From NCBI RefSeq assembly GCF_012034175.1, contig NZ_JAATEJ010000016.1, positions 124,001 through 188,000 on the forward strand: a stretch of 64,000 nt of DNA, given 5' to 3'. The notes under the pieces are model-generated. The model did no database searches, was not told the origin of the DNA, and saw only the letters and a list, made by a program, of their open reading frames with translations. Below, piece by piece: positions 61,259 to 64,000 of the stretch (position 1 is its first letter; every line of letters begins with the position of its first letter). Source of the stretch: Actinacidiphila epipremni. GTDB lineage: Bacteria; Actinomycetota; Actinomycetes; Streptomycetales; Streptomycetaceae. The position numbers were made by a program, and so were the translations under genes.

Positions 61259-63997
61259 GTGAGCGGGCGTGCGGGCGGGGGCGGCGCGGCGCGCGGGGGC
61301 GGGGCGTCCGGCGGCGGGGGTGCGCGGGACGGGCGTACGGCCGCGGGGCCCGGCGGGCGGTTCGTCGTACGGGCCGAGGGGGCGCGGCTGCCGGTCGGGG
61401 CGGTGGTGCCGGAGCTGCTGGGGGTGCTCGCGGCGGGCGGGTGCGCGGTGCTGGCCGCGCCGCCGGGGACGGGCAAGACCACGCTCGTACCGCTGGAGCT
61501 GGCCCGTACGGCCGCGGCGGCGGGGACCGGCCGGGTGCTGGTCGCCGAGCCGCGGCGGATGGCGGCACGGGCCGCGGCCCGGCGGATGGCGTGGCTGCTG
61601 GGCGAGCGGGTCGGCGGCACGGTCGGCTTCACCGTGCGCGGCGAGCGCAAGGTGTCCGCGGCGACCGCGGTGGAGGTCGTCACGACCGGTGTGCTGCTCC
61701 AGCGGTTGCAGCGCGACCCGGAGCTGGCCGGCGTCGGCACGGTCGTCCTCGACGAATGCCATGAGCGGCACCTGGACGCCGACACCGCGATGGCCTTCCT
61801 GCTGGACGTACGGGCGGCGCTGCGGCCCGAGCTGCGGCTGGTCGCGGCCTCGGCGACGACCGACACCGCCGCGTGGTCCGCGCTGCTGGGCGGCGCGCCC
61901 GTGGTCGCGGCGGCGGGCGTGCTGCACCCGGTCGCCGTGACGTGGGCGCCGCCGCCGCGCCCGGTGCGCCCGGCCCACGGGATGAGCGTGGACCCGGCGC
62001 TGCTGGACCATGTCGCGGCGGTGGTGCGGCGGGCGCTGGGCGAGACGGACGGCGACGTGCTGTGCTTCCTGCCCGGCGCCGGGGAGATCGCCCGGGTGGC
62101 CGGCCGGCTCGGCGGGCTCGGCGTGGACGTCCTCCAGCTGCACGGGCGGGCGCCCGCGGCCGTCCAGGAGGCGGCGCTCGCGCCGGGCGAGCGGCGCCGG
62201 GTGCTGCTGGCGACGTCGGTGGCCGAGTCGAGCCTGACCGTGCCGGGGGTGCGGGCGGTGGTGGACGCGGGGCTCGCGCGTGAGCCGCGCACCGACCATG
62301 CGCGCGGCCTCGGGGCGCTCACCACGGTGCGGGTGTCGCGGGCCGCCGCCGAGCAGCGGGCCGGGCGCGCGGGGCGGGAGGCGCCGGGCCGGGTCTACCG
62401 CTGCTGGGCCGAGGCCGAGCACGAGCGGCTGGCCCGGCAGCCCGAGCCGGAGATCGCGCTGGCCGACCTCACCGGCTTCGCCCTGCAGGCCGCCTGCTGG
62501 GGCGAGCCGGACGCGTCGGGCCTGGCGCTGCTCGACCCGCCGCCGCCCGGCGCGATGTCCGCCGCCCGGGCGCTGCTGCACACCCTGGGCGCGGTGGACG
62601 CCGCCGGCCGGGCCACCGACCGGGGCCGCCGGCTGGTCCGCCTCGGCCTGCACCCCCGGCTGGCCCGCGCCCTCCTGGACGCCGCCCCGCACACCGGCGC
62701 CCGGCGCGCCGCCGAGGTCACGGCCCTGCTCTCGGAGGAGCTCCCCGCGTCCTACGGCCAGGACCTGGCTGCCGCCTGGCACACCGCCCGCCGTACGGAC
62801 GACGCGTACACCACCCGCTGGCGCACGGAGGCCCGGCGGCTTGAGGCGGCGCTGGGGGCGGAGGGCGGGGCGGCCGGCGCGGGCGCGGCGGCGCGGGACG
62901 CAGCCGTGCTGCGGGGTGGCCGCGCGCGGGAGGCGGAAGGCCGTGTCAGCGGACCGTTGGCCTCGGACGGCAGCCCCAGGGGCGGGCCGTCGCCGTCCGG
63001 GCGGGCGGCCGGCGGGCGCGGTGGGGTGCTCGGTGATGACGAGGTCGCCGGGCTGGTCGTGGCGTTGGCGTTTCCGGAGCGGGTGGCGCGGCGGCGGGGG
63101 CAGGGCGGGTATCTGATGGTGTCCGGGACGGCCGCGGACGTCGGGGACGCGCTGGGCGGGGCCGAGTGGGTCGCGGTCGCGGTGGCCGACCGGGGCGTGG
63201 GGCGGGCGGCGGCGCGGGTGCGGCTGGCGGCGGTGGTGGACGAGCAGACCGCGCGGGCGGCGGCGGGCGGGGTGCTGGAGGCGTACGGGGAGGTGCGCTG
63301 GGCGCAGGGGGATGTGGTGGCCCGGCGGGTGGAGCGGCTGGGGGCGGTGGAGCTGGGCTCCGTACCGCTGCGGTCGCCGGACCCGGCGGCGCTGCGGGCC
63401 GCGCTGCTGGACGGGCTCGCGGCGGAGGGCACCGGCCTGCTGCGGTGGAGCCGGGAGGCGGTGGCGCTGCGGCAGCGGATGGCGTTCGTGCGCCGGGTGC
63501 TGGGCGAGCCGTGGCCGGATGTCGCCGAGGGCGCGCTGCTGGAGCAGGCCGAGCGCTGGCTGGGCCCGGAGCTGGCGGCGGCCCGGCGCCGGGCGGACCT
63601 GGAGCGGATCGACGCCGGGGGCGCGCTGCCGCGGCTGCTGCCGTGGGCGTCGGGTGAGGCGTCGCGGTTCGACCGGCTGGCCCCGGAGCGGGTCGAGGTG
63701 CCCAGCGGCTCGCGGGTGCGGCTGGACTACTCCGGTGAGCAGCCCGTACTCGCCGTCAAGCTCCAGGAGTTGTTCGGGCTCGCGGACACCCCGCGGGTGG
63801 CGGGCATGCCGGTGCTGGTGCATCTGCTGTCGCCCGCGGGGCGCCCGGCCGCGGTGACCGCGGACCTGGCGTCGTTCTGGCGGGAGGGCTACCGGGCGGT
63901 GCGCGCCGAGCTGCGGGGCCGCTATCCGCGGCACCCGTGGCCGGAGGACCCGGCGACCGCCGAGCCGACCCGGCGCGTCAACGCCCGCCGGGGCTGA
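61259..63997 (+). CDS. hrpB: HrpB-type ATP-dependent DExH helicase
   Basis: This 912-residue RNA helicase-family protein has Walker A APPGTGKT (67-74), the DECH box (165-168), SATTD, and QRAGRAGREAPG (motif VI). A helicase-associated region and an HrpB C-terminal domain (LDYSGEQPVLAVKLQELFGL) follow. A Gly/Ala-rich N-terminal leader of about 30 residues and a low-complexity linker around 62870-63040 are extra. The GTG 61259 start is uncertain because of that leader. HrpB's role in vivo is poorly known. It is the last gene in the window. Confidence 0.92.
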   Translation: MSGRAGGGGAARGGGASGGGGARDGRTAAGPGGRFVVRAEGARLPVGAVVPELLGVLAAGGCAVLAAPPGTGKTTLVPLELARTAAAAGTGRVLVAEPRRMAARAAARRMAWLLGERVGGTVGFTVRGERKVSAATAVEVVTTGVLLQRLQRDPELAGVGTVVLDECHERHLDADTAMAFLLDVRAALRPELRLVAASATTDTAAWSALLGGAPVVAAAGVLHPVAVTWAPPPRPVRPAHGMSVDPALLDHVAAVVRRALGETDGDVLCFLPGAGEIARVAGRLGGLGVDVLQLHGRAPAAVQEAALAPGERRRVLLATSVAESSLTVPGVRAVVDAGLAREPRTDHARGLGALTTVRVSRAAAEQRAGRAGREAPGRVYRCWAEAEHERLARQPEPEIALADLTGFALQAACWGEPDASGLALLDPPPPGAMSAARALLHTLGAVDAAGRATDRGRRLVRLGLHPRLARALLDAAPHTGARRAAEVTALLSEELPASYGQDLAAAWHTARRTDDAYTTRWRTEARRLEAALGAEGGAAGAGAAARDAAVLRGGRAREAEGRVSGPLASDGSPRGGPSPSGRAAGGRGGVLGDDEVAGLVVALAFPERVARRRGQGGYLMVSGTAADVGDALGGAEWVAVAVADRGVGRAAARVRLAAVVDEQTARAAAGGVLEAYGEVRWAQGDVVARRVERLGAVELGSVPLRSPDPAALRAALLDGLAAEGTGLLRWSREAVALRQRMAFVRRVLGEPWPDVAEGALLEQAERWLGPELAAARRRADLERIDAGGALPRLLPWASGEASRFDRLAPERVEVPSGSRVRLDYSGEQPVLAVKLQELFGLADTPRVAGMPVLVHLLSPAGRPAAVTADLASFWREGYRAVRAELRGRYPRHPWPEDPATAEPTRRVNARRG

Positions 63998-64000
63998 CCC

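Overview
The window is about 73% GC by eye, densely packed, and reads as chromosomal DNA of a Streptomyces or close relative. It carries a WhiA sporulation regulator, the actinobacterial OpcA/Zwf pentose phosphate operon, a mycothiol-dependent enzyme family member, an RbpA-family protein, SufR-controlled suf genes, and many ATGA/GTGA stop-start overlaps and leaderless-type starts. Fifty-seven protein genes are annotated. No tRNA, rRNA, CRISPR array, insertion sequence or prophage was seen, and no gap between genes exceeds 300 bases.

Layout: (1) 1-5859, minus strand: a nucleotide-switch cluster with an actin/Hsp70-like ATPase, two related P-loop GTPases, a large repeat-rich protein of unknown function and a dynamin-like GTPase cut by the window edge. 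This is the least understood and most interesting block. (2) 6038-8347: dapD (lysine/diaminopimelate synthesis) and an unknown membrane protein. (3) 8449-15153, minus: sufR-B-D-Rieske-C-S-U-sufT-like, a complete iron-sulfur assembly operon. (4) 15288-18135, plus: an ABC exporter pair and ctaA (haem A synthase). (5) 18159-19562: an amidohydrolase-like protein and a small unknown protein. (6) 19677-26341, minus: tkt-tal-zwf-opcA-pgl, followed by divergent ctaB and then pgi. (7) 29452-32286: an amino-sugar or phosphosugar set of SIS protein, kinase and divergent RpiR/MurR regulator. (8) 32330-36387: an RbpA-like protein, secG, and tpiA-pgk-gap. (9) 36553-41748, minus: whiA-yvcK-rapZ-uvrC, tightly overlapped. 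(10) 41845-56740: uvrA with a Rieske lipoprotein, a mycothiol-family enzyme, an MBL hydrolase, a WYL regulator, a CtaG-like protein, a Ter stress cluster, uvrB, ogt and a TPR protein. (11) 56855-63997: coaE, a PAC2 protein, rpsA, a methyltransferase and hrpB.

Themes: central carbon flux (pgi, pentose phosphate pathway, lower glycolysis) sits beside haem A genes on both sides, consistent with linkage of NADPH/glycolysis and aerobic respiration. All three UvrABC components and an alkyltransferase lie within 17 kb. Most core blocks match the gene order I remember for Streptomyces chromosomes. The GTPase/Hsp70-like cluster, the amino-sugar set and the Ter fusion protein are the parts most likely to vary between species.
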